From the NCBI GenBank assembly GCA_016213325.1, contig JACRAY010000022.1, positions 78,457 to 142,456 of the forward strand: a DNA stretch of 64,000 nt, read 5' to 3'. This DNA is from Burkholderiales bacterium. GTDB lineage: Bacteria > Pseudomonadota > Gammaproteobacteria > Burkholderiales > Burkholderiaceae_C. Under the pieces are notes generated by a model. That model was not told where the DNA came from. It did not search any database and saw nothing but the letters and a program-made list of their open reading frames with translations. This document shows positions 24,648-32,790 of the stretch, piece after piece (position 1 is the stretch's first letter; every line of letters starts with the position of its first letter). The translations under genes were made by a program, and so were the position numbers.

Positions 24648-25793
24648 TCAGGTATTTTCGTTGGAGAAGATGATCGTCGAGCTCGCCGCAAACATGCCGC
24701 CGACGCCATGAGCCACCGAAATCTTCGCGCCCTGGACTTGCGCAGGCGCGATTCCGCGCATCTGGCGGATGCTTTCCTGCAGCGCATACATGCCATACAT
24801 GCCCGAATGCATGTAGCTGAGCCCGCCGCCGTTCGTATTCAGCGGCAGTTTGCCGCCGGGGCGCGTGTGCCCTTCACGAATGAACCCCGCCGCCTCGCCG
24901 GGCCGGCAGAACCCTAGGTCCTCCAGGCCGTACAGCGGCAGGTGCGCGAACGCGTCGTAGATCATCAGGTGGTCCACGTCTGCATGGGAGATGCCGGCTT
25001 GTGCGAAAGCGTTGCGTCCCGACACGCGAAAAGCCTTGGAGGAGCTGAAGTCCTCCATCTGGCTGATCATGTTGCCCTCGACGCTTTCGCCGGTGCCGAT
25101 GACATAGACCGGCCGTGCGTGCAAGTCGGCCGCTCGATCGGCGGCCGACAGGACGATGGCACCGCCGCCGTCCGTGACCAGGCAGCACATCAACATCCGG
25201 AAGGGGTACGCGATCATCTTCGAAGACATCACGTCATCGACGGTGATCGGGGCCTTCTGGCTGGCTCGCGGGTTGAGCGCGGCCCATTCGCGCTGGACAA
25301 CGGCGACTCGAGCGAGGTCTTCCTGTTCGTAGCCGCGGTCCTTCAAGTAGCGCAGCACAGGGAGCGTGAACATCGTTGGCGGGCCGTAGGTACCGAACGG
25401 GGTCTCGAACTGCTGCGGCAGGCTGCCCGGCATCGGGTGGGGGAACCCGGCGGCGGCAACGCGGGAGCGCCCACTTTCGCCGTGGGTGATCAGGACGTGG
25501 CGGCACAAACCGGACTCGATGGCCGCCATCGCATGACGCACGTGCATCATGAAGGAGCATCCGCCGACGCCCGTGGCGTCGATCCAGGTCGGGGTGATGC
25601 CCAGGTAGAGCGCCAGCGACTCAGGGGTTTCACCCGCTGTCGCGATTCCGTCGATGTCGGACGGCTTCAGCCCCGCATCCGCAAGCGCGTTCAACGCAGC
25701 GTCCGCGTGCAGCTGGAGCTGCGACATGTGCGGAAGCTTTCCCATCTCGGTCGTTTCGGCGGCGCCGACGACCGCTGCGCGCGCGCGGTTCAT
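24648..25793 (-). CDS. Thiolase-fold lipid-transfer/Ltp2-like protein (probable CoA-thioester retro-aldolase or thiolase)
   Basis: A 381-residue thiolase-superfamily protein of the SCP-x/lipid-transfer branch. The N-terminal Cys79 is in GVGGCSFM. The usual second Cys motif (CxGGG) reads AHGVGGMFAAS, and the GHP motif is replaced by NTNGGGLSYMHSGMYG. These losses are typical of the DUF35-dependent Ltp2 group, which performs retro-aldol cleavage of beta-hydroxyacyl-CoA instead of thiolysis. Its start overlaps the DUF35 gene as ATGA, which supports a two-protein complex. It is the last gene of the leftward operon. Aldolase versus thiolase cannot be settled by reading alone. Confidence 0.82.
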   Translation of the reverse strand: MNRARAAVVGAAETTEMGKLPHMSQLQLHADAALNALADAGLKPSDIDGIATAGETPESLALYLGITPTWIDATGVGGCSFMMHVRHAMAAIESGLCRHVLITHGESGRSRVAAAGFPHPMPGSLPQQFETPFGTYGPPTMFTLPVLRYLKDRGYEQEDLARVAVVQREWAALNPRASQKAPITVDDVMSSKMIAYPFRMLMCCLVTDGGGAIVLSAADRAADLHARPVYVIGTGESVEGNMISQMEDFSSSKAFRVSGRNAFAQAGISHADVDHLMIYDAFAHLPLYGLEDLGFCRPGEAAGFIREGHTRPGGKLPLNTNGGGLSYMHSGMYGMYALQESIRQMRGIAPAQVQGAKISVAHGVGGMFAASSTIIFSNENT

Positions 25794-26203
25794 CGCGCGT
25801 CTCCGGCGAGCTTGAAAAGCGGCAGGGAAATCTTGTCGTTCATGGCCTCGAAGGTGACCTCGACGGGATGATCCAGCGGCAGCAGCGCGGGGTCACAAGG
25901 CGTCCCCACGATGTTCGTCATCATCTTCGGCCCCTCTTCCAGCTTGACCACTGCGATGGTGTAGGGCGGCTGGAAGCCGGGGGCCGGCAAGTGGGAAATG
26001 ACGTAGCTGTGAAGCGTTCCTCGGCCGCTGGCCCGGACCACTTCCACGTGCCTGGACGTGCACGCGGGACAGAAGGGCCTGGGAGGGAAGTAGGTATTGC
26101 CGCAGTCGCGGCAGGACTGGAGTCGAAGTTCACCGACGCGCGTGCCTTCCCAGAAATGGGCGGTTTCGGGCGTGGGTACGGGCAGGGGGCGATCGGTGGT
26201 CAT
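25790..26203 (-). CDS. Zn-ribbon/OB-fold DUF35 protein (partner of the thiolase-like enzyme)
   Basis: A 137-residue protein with an N-terminal rubredoxin-like zinc ribbon, Cys31, Cys34, Cys45 and Cys48 in CRDCGNTYFPPRPFCPAC. An OB-fold half follows (GRGTLHSYVISH through PPYTIAVVKLEEG). DUF35 proteins dock onto thiolase-fold enzymes, as ChsH2 does with Ltp2 in steroid side-chain degradation. It is coupled to the thiolase gene by a four-base overlap and follows the MaoC gene by 14 bp. Confidence 0.9.
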   Translation of the reverse strand: MTTDRPLPVPTPETAHFWEGTRVGELRLQSCRDCGNTYFPPRPFCPACTSRHVEVVRASGRGTLHSYVISHLPAPGFQPPYTIAVVKLEEGPKMMTNIVGTPCDPALLPLDHPVEVTFEAMNDKISLPLFKLAGDAR

Positions 26204-26217
26204 CGGGGCCGGACCTC

Positions 26218-26679
26218 TCAGGCGGGCTTGCCTGCCATCAGCAGTGCCTGGTCGTATGTCAGCACGGTTTCGCCGCGCTGGTTCTTTGTGGTGATGGTCA
26301 TTGCCACGATGCCACGGCCCGGCTTGTTCGACTCGCGCGTGCTGGTGACCGTGGCCGTCGTGAGCACCGTGTCGCCAAACCGGACCGGGCTGGAGAAGCG
26401 CACGTTGTCCATGCCGAGGAAGCCGATGGTCGTTCCTTCGAACATGCCGGTCTGGTTCATCTGGCCGGACGTGACGGCGAGAGTCAGCAGGCCGTGGCCG
26501 ATGCGCACGCCGAACATGCCCTTTTCTGCATACACCTGGTTCACGTGGACGGGGTTGAAGTCACCGGACAGGCCGGCGAAAAGGTTCACGTCGCCGCTCT
26601 CGATGGTGCGGCCCCCGGTCTCGATCACTTCGCCGACCTCGAAGTCGTGCCAGTATTTTGCGTTGCGCGATTTGCTCAT
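26218..26679 (-). CDS. MaoC-family (hotdog) enoyl-CoA hydratase
   Basis: A 153-residue single-hotdog hydratase. The catalytic Asp40 and His45 are in FAGLSGDFNPVHVN, followed by FGVRIGHGLLTLAVTSG. It adds water to a trans-2-enoyl-CoA to give the (R)-3-hydroxyacyl-CoA. Immediately before a DUF35 and a thiolase-like gene, it recalls the ChsH1-ChsH2-Ltp2 set, in which hydration is followed by retro-aldol cleavage. ATG 26679 is preceded by a purine-rich site (AGGAGCTGCAA). Confidence 0.9.
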   Translation of the reverse strand: MSKSRNAKYWHDFEVGEVIETGGRTIESGDVNLFAGLSGDFNPVHVNQVYAEKGMFGVRIGHGLLTLAVTSGQMNQTGMFEGTTIGFLGMDNVRFSSPVRFGDTVLTTATVTSTRESNKPGRGIVAMTITTKNQRGETVLTYDQALLMAGKPA

Positions 26680-26696
26680 TTGCAGCTCCTGTTGGG

Positions 26697-27761
26697 TTAA
26701 AGAAATGCCGTCGTGATGGGCACTGGATTGCGTGTGCCGGCTGAGGGGTGGGTGACATCCACGGAGAAGCGCGGCGTCGGACCCGATTGGGATACGCCTT
26801 CGATCTCGATCAACGAGCCCCGCGCGGCGAGATGCGCATGGCGCGGCGCTTCGAGATAGCTCAGGACGGGCGACACGCAGTGGTCGCCCTGCTCGAGCAG
26901 CGCGCCCCACTCGTCGCGGGTGCGCGTCTTGAAGATTCGCGAGAAAGTCTCACGCAAGGCCTTGCGATCCTGTGACGCATGGCGCTTCGGAGGAGGGGCG
27001 AGGCCGACCGCGCCGCATAGCCTGGTGTAGAAGGGCTCTTCGAGCGGACCGACAGCTACGAATTTGCCGTCAGCGCACTCATAGACGCTGTAGTCGGGCA
27101 GGCCGCCATCGAACAGGTTCGATTCGCGCGTGTCTGTCCATTCGCCATCGGCGATCTGCTCGTGGATCGCAGTCATGAGCGAAACGATCCCGTCGCACAT
27201 GGCGGCATCGACCACCTGGCCCCTGCCGGTGCGGCGGGCAGCCATCAGCGCGGCCAGGATGCCGCTGACCAGGAACATCGATCCGCCGGCAAAATCCCCG
27301 ATCAAGTTCAACGGCAGGACGGGGCGTTCGCGCGGCCCGATGGCTGCAAGGGCACCCGTGACGGCGATGAAATTGATGTCATGACCTGCGGTCGACCTCA
27401 GCGGGCCGGCCTGTCCCCAGCCTGTCACCCGCCCGTAGACGAGTCTCGGGTTGTCTGCGATCAGGACTTCGGGTCCGAGGCCCAGGCGCTCCATCGTGCC
27501 TGGACGAAAGCCTTCGATCAGTGCGTGGGCACCGCTGACGAGCTGGCGGACGCACGCGAGATCGTCCGGGTTCTTGAGGTCTGCCGCATAGCGTTTCGCA
27601 CGGCCTCGCTGGGAGATTGCCGTGGCTGGCGCGGGCTGCGCGTCGGGCCGTTCGATCCGGATCACGGTTGCACCCATGTCCGCGAGCAGCATGGCCGCAT
27701 AGGGGCCCGGGCCGAGCCCTGCGAACTCGACGACGGTGAGGTCGTTCAACGGCCCGGTCAT
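26697..27761 (-). CDS. CaiB/BaiF family, alpha-methylacyl-CoA racemase-like
   Basis: A 354-residue class III CoA-transferase-fold protein. Conserved positions fit the racemase branch: His127 in AGHDINFIAV and Asp156 in NLIGDFAGG, matching the His126/Asp156 pair of the mycobacterial racemase, and no CoA-transferase catalytic Asp is evident. It would epimerise a 2-methylacyl-CoA so that a stereospecific enzyme can act on it. The start overlaps the ligase gene's stop as ATGA, placing it directly after CoA activation. A plain CoA-transferase role cannot be excluded. Confidence 0.85.
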   Translation of the reverse strand: MTGPLNDLTVVEFAGLGPGPYAAMLLADMGATVIRIERPDAQPAPATAISQRGRAKRYAADLKNPDDLACVRQLVSGAHALIEGFRPGTMERLGLGPEVLIADNPRLVYGRVTGWGQAGPLRSTAGHDINFIAVTGALAAIGPRERPVLPLNLIGDFAGGSMFLVSGILAALMAARRTGRGQVVDAAMCDGIVSLMTAIHEQIADGEWTDTRESNLFDGGLPDYSVYECADGKFVAVGPLEEPFYTRLCGAVGLAPPPKRHASQDRKALRETFSRIFKTRTRDEWGALLEQGDHCVSPVLSYLEAPRHAHLAARGSLIEIEGVSQSGPTPRFSVDVTHPSAGTRNPVPITTAFL

Positions 27762-29314
27762 TGCGACTCGCTTCGACGTTGCAGTTCACGTCGGTCGACC
27801 TTGCCGGTCAGGCCGGTGGGCATGGCGGTGAGGAAGTGGAAGGCCTTCGGCACCTTGTAGGCACTCAACTGCCGCACATCTTTCAGGTGGGCCCTGACCG
27901 AATCGGCTGTCACGTCCGGACGGGTCGCGACGATGTACGCCTCGACCCTCTGGCCAAACTTCGCGTCCTTGCAGCCGACAACCACGCATGAGGACACGCC
28001 CTCCAGCGACATGATTGCGGCCTCGATTTCTTCGGCGTGAACCTTGATGCCGCCGGTATTGATGACGTTGTCGGCCCGGCCACTCATCCACAGGTAGCCA
28101 TCCTCGTCGAGCTGCCCCATGTCGCCACTGCGCCACCAGCCGTCGACGAATTTCTTCGCGGTCAAGGCTGGCTCACGCCAGTAGCCCATCGCCACCGTGG
28201 AACCGGTGACAACGATCTCACCTCGCTCGCCGGGCGGCAGCACATCGTCAATCGAACCATCCAGGTTCACGATGCGCATGTCGGCACCGATCGTGGGCAA
28301 GCCGGTCGAACCCAGTTTTCGGCCATCGGCCATGTCTTCTGCGGTGACGGTGACCGCGCAGCCGTTGCCCGACTCGCCTGCCATGTAGATCGCCGTTACG
28401 CGTGGGCAGAAGCGCGCCGTGATGCGGGCGATGTCGTCGGCGGTGGGAAGTTCTCCGCCCACGCAGGTCAGCCGCACCTTGGTGAAGTCCCGCTGCGGCG
28501 TCACGACGTCGAAGACCATGCGCCACATCGTGGGGACCATGTTCAGGATCGTCACGCCCTCGCGCTCGGAAAGATCGACGACACTCGCGGCTTCGAAGCG
28601 CCTGACGAGCAAGAGCCTTGCCCGGCCGGCCAGGGCTGGCAGGACGAACATGACCCAACCGGCGAATGACGGGTTCATGGGGATCAGGATCGTGTCGTGC
28701 CTGTGGATGCCCTCCAGCAGTGCCTGACCCGCGAGAGCACATGCCAACAGCGAGGCTTGGCTGTGCATGACACCCTTTGGCTTGCCCGTGCTTCCCGATG
28801 AAAGAATGACGGCCGCCACCGCGCCCGGGTCGGGACGTTGGCTTGCGTACTCCAGGGGCTTGGCGGCCTCGAGAAGCGCTCTCCAGCTTTTTCCGTCGTC
28901 GAGCACCAGCGTCTGGATGGAGAGGCCACTCTCTTGCACAGCCGCCGCGACGGCCGACGTGAATTCGGCGTCGTGCACGACGAACTTCGCACCCAGCCAT
29001 TGCAGCGCTTCGGCGATTTGCTCGACAGAGTTGTTTCGTGTGTGCAGGTTGGCAGCGACGTAGCCGCCAGTGAACGTGCCGTACCAGGCAACCATGTGCG
29101 CCACCGAGCCCAGGCAGAGAAAGGCGACCGCATCACCAGGGACCAGCGACGCATCGCGCAACGCGGAGGCGAAGCGCAGCGACTGGTCGAGGGCCTGATG
29201 GCCGGTGAAGCTGCCGCCCTGGTCATCGACGAAGAAAGGTTGCTGTCCTTTCCAGCGGCAGTTGCGCACATACAGGTCCGCAATCGACTCGCATTTCGCG
29301 AAACGCGTGCTCAT
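27758..29314 (-). CDS. Acyl-CoA ligase (AMP-binding enzyme)
   Basis: A 518-residue acyl-adenylate ligase with intact core motifs: the phosphate loop LSSGSTGKPKG near 170-180, YMAGESGNGC at the YGxTE position, GWWRSGDMGQLDEDGYLW (TGD motif as SGD), GRADNVINTGGIKVHAEEIE at the hinge, and the C-terminal Lys in GLTGKVDRREL. It activates the imported acid to its CoA ester. It follows the Bug receptor by 31 bp and overlaps the racemase gene, so uptake, activation and epimerisation are encoded in order. Confidence 0.92.
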   Translation of the reverse strand: MSTRFAKCESIADLYVRNCRWKGQQPFFVDDQGGSFTGHQALDQSLRFASALRDASLVPGDAVAFLCLGSVAHMVAWYGTFTGGYVAANLHTRNNSVEQIAEALQWLGAKFVVHDAEFTSAVAAAVQESGLSIQTLVLDDGKSWRALLEAAKPLEYASQRPDPGAVAAVILSSGSTGKPKGVMHSQASLLACALAGQALLEGIHRHDTILIPMNPSFAGWVMFVLPALAGRARLLLVRRFEAASVVDLSEREGVTILNMVPTMWRMVFDVVTPQRDFTKVRLTCVGGELPTADDIARITARFCPRVTAIYMAGESGNGCAVTVTAEDMADGRKLGSTGLPTIGADMRIVNLDGSIDDVLPPGERGEIVVTGSTVAMGYWREPALTAKKFVDGWWRSGDMGQLDEDGYLWMSGRADNVINTGGIKVHAEEIEAAIMSLEGVSSCVVVGCKDAKFGQRVEAYIVATRPDVTADSVRAHLKDVRQLSAYKVPKAFHFLTAMPTGLTGKVDRRELQRRSESQ

Positions 29315-29345
29315 GGAAGTCTCCTGGTGAGAGCGTGTCCGGCCC

Positions 29346-30308
29346 TTATTCCGGCTTGATGCCGGCAGCCTCGACCAGATCGGCAGTGAGCTTCACGTCG
29401 GCCGCGATACGGTCGGCCAGTTCGCGCGGAGTGCTCGCGACCGGAGTCAGGCCGTTGGCTAGCATGTGCTTCTGCGCAAACTCGCGGTCTTGAAGGACCG
29501 CGGTGACGTCCTGGCTGATCTTGCGCACGACCGGTTCAGGGGTGCCGGCGGGAGCGTACAAGCCGTACCAGATACTGGCGAGCGCATACGGAGCGCCCTG
29601 TTCTGCAGTCGTGCTGACATCAGGGAAGAAGCTGTTTCGGGCCTTGCCAGCCATCGCCAGGGGCTTCAGCTTCCCGGCCTTGAAGTGTTGCCCGACGACG
29701 CCGTATCCCCCGCTTGCCAGCTGTACATCGCCCGCGATTGCCGCGCCGATGGAAAGCGAAACACCCTTGTACGGAACCGTCAGGATGTCGATCCGCTCAC
29801 GCTTGTTGATGGCGTGGATCATGAGATCCGCCTGGCTGCCGCGAGCGAAGGAGCCGAACGACACCTTGCCGGGGTTCGCCTTTGCGTATGCGATCAGCTC
29901 GCGCAGGTTCGAAGCCGGAAACGCCGGGTGCGCCACGATGAAAAAGTCGGTCTGCGCCAGAAGCGAAATCGGGGTGAAGCTCTTGTCGGGGTCGTAGGGA
30001 AGCTTCTTGTAGAGGAATCGATTGATGACCGTAGTCGTGTCGACGGTCGCGAGCAGCGTGTATCCGTCAGCGGGGGAACGGGCTACGAGATCGGCACCGA
30101 TCAGCGAATCAGCACCTGGCCGGTTTTCAACGATCACCGGCTGCTTCCACCTGGTGGACAGCTCGACTGCCAAGGCCCGGTAGAGCTGATCCGAGCCACC
30201 CGCCTGGAATGGCACGATCAGCCGAACAGGCTTCGTGGGATAGGTATCCGCGAGTGCGGGAGCCAGTAGCCCCACAGCTGCCGCCAAAGTGAATGCGAGT
30301 TTCCACAT
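29346..30308 (-). CDS. Bug-family tripartite tricarboxylate transporter substrate-binding protein
   Basis: A 320-residue secreted receptor. The signal peptide MWKLAFTLAAAVGLLAPALA precedes the Bug core (YPTKPVRLIVPFQAGG, ENRPGADSLIGAD, DGYTLLA). ATG 30308 was preferred over the earlier ATG at 30353 because it gives a proper signal peptide and leaves the -10 box upstream. It is the first gene of the leftward CoA operon and is clearly paralogous to the receptor at 22025, so the two operons probably import the same or a related acid. Confidence 0.92.
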   Translation of the reverse strand: MWKLAFTLAAAVGLLAPALADTYPTKPVRLIVPFQAGGSDQLYRALAVELSTRWKQPVIVENRPGADSLIGADLVARSPADGYTLLATVDTTTVINRFLYKKLPYDPDKSFTPISLLAQTDFFIVAHPAFPASNLRELIAYAKANPGKVSFGSFARGSQADLMIHAINKRERIDILTVPYKGVSLSIGAAIAGDVQLASGGYGVVGQHFKAGKLKPLAMAGKARNSFFPDVSTTAEQGAPYALASIWYGLYAPAGTPEPVVRKISQDVTAVLQDREFAQKHMLANGLTPVASTPRELADRIAADVKLTADLVEAAGIKPE

Positions 30309-30348
30309 ATGTTGTCTCCGTTTGCCCAGTCGATGTTCAGGTGCCGTG

Positions 30349-30377
30349 ATCATAGATTAACCTATCGGCATTGTCAA
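30349..30377 (-). promoter_or_regulatory. Sigma70-type promoter with embedded operator for the CoA operon
   Basis: Leftward, TTGACA (complement of 30372-30377) and TATGAT (complement of 30349-30354) are exactly 17 bases apart. The near-palindrome ATAGATTAACCTAT at 30352-30365 fills the spacer and touches the -10 box. Promoter geometry and operator sequence match the divergent operon promoter at 19208. Confidence 0.7.
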
Positions 30378-30392
30378 TTGAGTAATTGACAA
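30371..30392. repeat. Perfect inverted repeat overlapping the -35 box
   Basis: TTGTCAATT-GAGT-AATTGACAA is a perfect 9-base inverted repeat. Its left arm includes the leftward -35 box, and its right arm offers a rightward TTGACA. It may be a second regulator site or a pair of back-to-back -35 elements. Confidence 0.5.
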
Positions 30393-30775
30393 CCTTGGCT
30401 TCGGCTTGCGATCCGCGGGGCGGGAGCGTGAGCACGGTCGCCCTGGCACTCCCCGGAACCCGCTGGAGTTCTACAGGACATCTGCTCGACGTGGCGGGAC
30501 CGAATGGGAGGCGGCGCACCGGCAGGACCGCAGCGCTTCGCAACGGGCCGGCTACTCGGCTTGTACCTTCAGCTGGACAGAGCTCCTGGTTGACATCCAT
30601 AGATGTCTAGTGACGTCCAGGTGGTGTGGGGGTACGATGCGGGGTACCGGTCTGCGTTGCCGAAGAAAACTTCCGCGCTGACAGGTACTTACGCGCCCGA
30701 TACTGCTGCCTCCTGCTCCGCCACTTCCTTCGTGCCCTGGTGGGGTACGATGACCCGGCCCTCCCGTCACCCACG
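30393..30775. other. Stretch without a supported gene upstream of the enolase-superfamily gene
   Basis: No credible coding frame was found. The stretch holds a perfect inverted repeat GACATC-CATA-GATGTC at 30592-30607, preceded by T to make TTGACA, and two copies of GGGGTACGAT-like sequence (about 30630 and 30740). The last resembles the block before the second enolase-superfamily copy (GGGTTACGAT near 37931), suggesting that the duplicated unit or its promoter begins there. Confidence 0.5.
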
Positions 30776-31912
30776 ATGAACCGGCCGTCCATCACCCTCG
30801 TCCGCCTGCGGCAGGTCGACCTGCCGCCCAAAGTCGTCCGCACGGACGGGATCCAGTCCTTTGTCACGCAGCAAACCGTGCTGCTCACGATCCGCTGCAG
30901 CGACGGCCTGGAAGGCACCGGCTATGCGTACACCATCGGCACCGGCGGGTCGTCGGTGCTGGCATTGCTGCACGACCACCTCGCGCCGCGCCTCGTCGGC
31001 CGCGACCCGCTCTCGGCCGAGGCCATCTGGAAAGACCTGTTCTTCCATACGCATGCCACCGCGGTCGGCGCCATCACGAGCCTGGCCCTCGCGTGCGTGG
31101 ACACGGCCCTGTGGGACTGGCGCGGGCGCAGCCAGCAGCTTCCGTTGTGGCGGCTGCTGGGCGCGGCCCAACCGCGCGTTCCCGTGTACACGACCGAGGG
31201 CGGGTGGCTCCACCTTTCGCCGGCCGAACTGGTCGAGCAGTCGTTGGCCGCCAAGGCCGAAGGGTTCAAGGGTGCCAAGGTCAAGGTGGGCCGGCCGCAT
31301 GTGAGCGAGGACCTCGCGCGCCTGGCTGCCGTGCGCGAAGCCGTCGGGTCCGGGTTCGAGCTGATGGTCGACGCCAACCAGGGCTTCACCCGCCCCGAGG
31401 TGGCCCGCCGCGCGGCGGCGTTCGCGCCGCTGGACCTGGCGTGGCTGGAAGAACCGCTGCCGGCCGAAGACGTCGCGGGCCACCGCATCCTGCGTGCCCA
31501 GACGCCCATCCCGGTGGCCGTGGGCGAGTCGATGTACCACATCGCGCAGTTCCGCGAGTACCTCGAGCAGGGTGCCTGCAGCATCGTGCAGCCCGACGTT
31601 GCCCGCATCGGCGGCATCACGCCATGGATCAAGGTGGCGCACATGGCGGAGGGCTTCAACGTGCCCGTCTGCCCGCACTTCCTGATGGAGCTGCACGTCA
31701 GCCTCTCGGCGGCGGTGCCGAACGCCACGTGGGTCGAGTACATCCCGCAGCTGGATGACATCACGACCAGCCGCATCCGCGTCGAGGACGGCCATGCCTA
31801 TCCGCCCGAGACGCCGGGCCTCGGGATCGAGTGGGATTGGGATGCGATCGCTGCGCGGCAGTGCGCGGACCTGCTGGTGCAAGCCGGCGCTGCTACTCCC
31901 CACCCAGCCTGA
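30776..31912 (+). CDS. Mandelate racemase/muconate lactonizing enzyme-family protein, copy 1
   Basis: A 378-residue enolase-superfamily enzyme. Catalytic residues are in place: Lys168 and Lys170 in GAKVKVG, metal ligands Asp199 (VDANQG), Glu225 (EEPLP) and Glu251 (GESMYH), and the Asp274/His301 dyad (PDVARIGG, CPHFLMELH). This fits the mandelate-racemase subgroup, an acid-sugar or hydroxy-acid dehydratase/racemase. It is about 97% identical in protein to the gene at 37959. Copy 1 lost the natural stop: after QAG it reads eight extra residues into the neighbouring amidohydrolase remnant. No clear ribosome site precedes ATG 30776. Confidence 0.9.
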   Translation: MNRPSITLVRLRQVDLPPKVVRTDGIQSFVTQQTVLLTIRCSDGLEGTGYAYTIGTGGSSVLALLHDHLAPRLVGRDPLSAEAIWKDLFFHTHATAVGAITSLALACVDTALWDWRGRSQQLPLWRLLGAAQPRVPVYTTEGGWLHLSPAELVEQSLAAKAEGFKGAKVKVGRPHVSEDLARLAAVREAVGSGFELMVDANQGFTRPEVARRAAAFAPLDLAWLEEPLPAEDVAGHRILRAQTPIPVAVGESMYHIAQFREYLEQGACSIVQPDVARIGGITPWIKVAHMAEGFNVPVCPHFLMELHVSLSAAVPNATWVEYIPQLDDITTSRIRVEDGHAYPPETPGLGIEWDWDAIAARQCADLLVQAGAATPHPA

Positions 31913-32049
31913 ACACCCGCCGGGCATTGCCTGCCAGGAAGAGGCGCCCGGCTTCCTCGTCCAGTTCCAGCTCATCGACGCCCTCCGGTGCCTTCGCGCC
32001 TTCGCGGGAGCGATCATCGGGTAGTTCGCGGATCGCCTTGAAGCCCAGT
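31893..32049 (-). pseudogene. Remnant of the amidohydrolase gene found intact at 36252
   Basis: From the stop codon (complement of 31893-31895) to about 32026 the DNA closely repeats the 3' end of the amidohydrolase gene at 36252-36376, coding FLAGNARRVFRLGGE, but with an extra 8-9 bases near 31990. It then jumps to a piece equal to 36728-36748 (GCGGATCGCCTTGAAGCCCAG less one base) and ends. About 350 bp are missing internally and the whole 5' part is absent. The enolase-superfamily copy 1 runs into its 3' end from the other strand. Nothing else is visible up to the psiF-like gene. Confidence 0.8.
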
Positions 32050-32253
32050 CAGTATCGACGGATCGAATCGCTCCGCATCATCCGCCACGGGCGAGCCTGG
32101 CGCGGGCGGCGAAGTGGATGTCGTCCTCCAAGTCCTCGTCGCGCATCTGTTTAGTGCAATGAATCACACCCGAGCGGCGACTTTGTGAGCTGCTGATCAC
32201 GCACCGTCTGGCGCACTATCCAGGCACGCAATCCCGCGTCCTGGAGAAATCAC

Positions 32254-32463
32254 ATGAAGCAACTCGCTACCGTCCTCGTCGTCGCCCTTGCCTGCACGCT
32301 CTCGGTTGCCGCCGAGTCCACCAGGAAGTCGCCGCAGCAAGCGCGCATGGCGCAGTGCCAGAAGGAGGCCACAGCGTCCGGCAAGACGGGAAAGGACCGC
32401 TCCGAACTGTTGCGCGCCTGCCTGTCTGCGAAGAAGCCGGTGAAGGCCGCCAAATCGGCCTGA
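32254..32463 (+). CDS. PsiF-family small secreted protein
   Basis: A 69-residue protein with a signal peptide (MKQLATVLVVALACTLSVAA) followed by one PsiF repeat: QQARMAQCQKEATASGKTGK and then LLRACLSAKK, with the two conserved Cys. PsiF proteins were first seen as phosphate-starvation-induced in E. coli, and their function is not known. A CTGGAGAAATC ribosome site precedes ATG 32254. It stands alone between a pseudogene and an unassigned stretch. Confidence 0.85.
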   Translation: MKQLATVLVVALACTLSVAAESTRKSPQQARMAQCQKEATASGKTGKDRSELLRACLSAKKPVKAAKSA

Positions 32464-32790
32464 GGCTGCGCGAATCTTCCGCCCTGTTTCAGCAGGTGGT
32501 CCTGCAAAGTGCAAGCCTGCAAAGCCTACGAGTGGGACGCACTGGCAGGCGTGCCGCCGGCCTCCCTGACACGGGCGCTGGTGTCGTTCCTGGGCAACGA
32601 GGACCTCAAGAGGCGTTGGCAGCTGCGGCTGGCCCGTGTATCCACTGGACACGTACCGCTGCGTGAAGCCGCAAGCGAGCTGTGACGACCTGTTGAGCTG
32701 CATCCAGTCGGACTATTACTACCGCAAGCCTGCCGCTGCGCTCGAAGCGCTGTTGCGCAGCGCTGGCAGCGCGACCTTCCATACTGGCGG
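32464..32790 (+). other. Unassigned stretch with protein-like but unsupported frames
   Basis: Two plus-strand frames look partly protein-like. One runs EWDALAGVPPASLTRALVSF to REAASEL and a stop near 32684. The other, from GTG 32636, reads LDTYRCVKPQASCDDLLSCI and runs on into the antisense of azlD. Neither has a ribosome site, a recognisable family or a sensible start. They may be remnants of one frameshifted gene. I assign no function. Confidence 0.3.
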
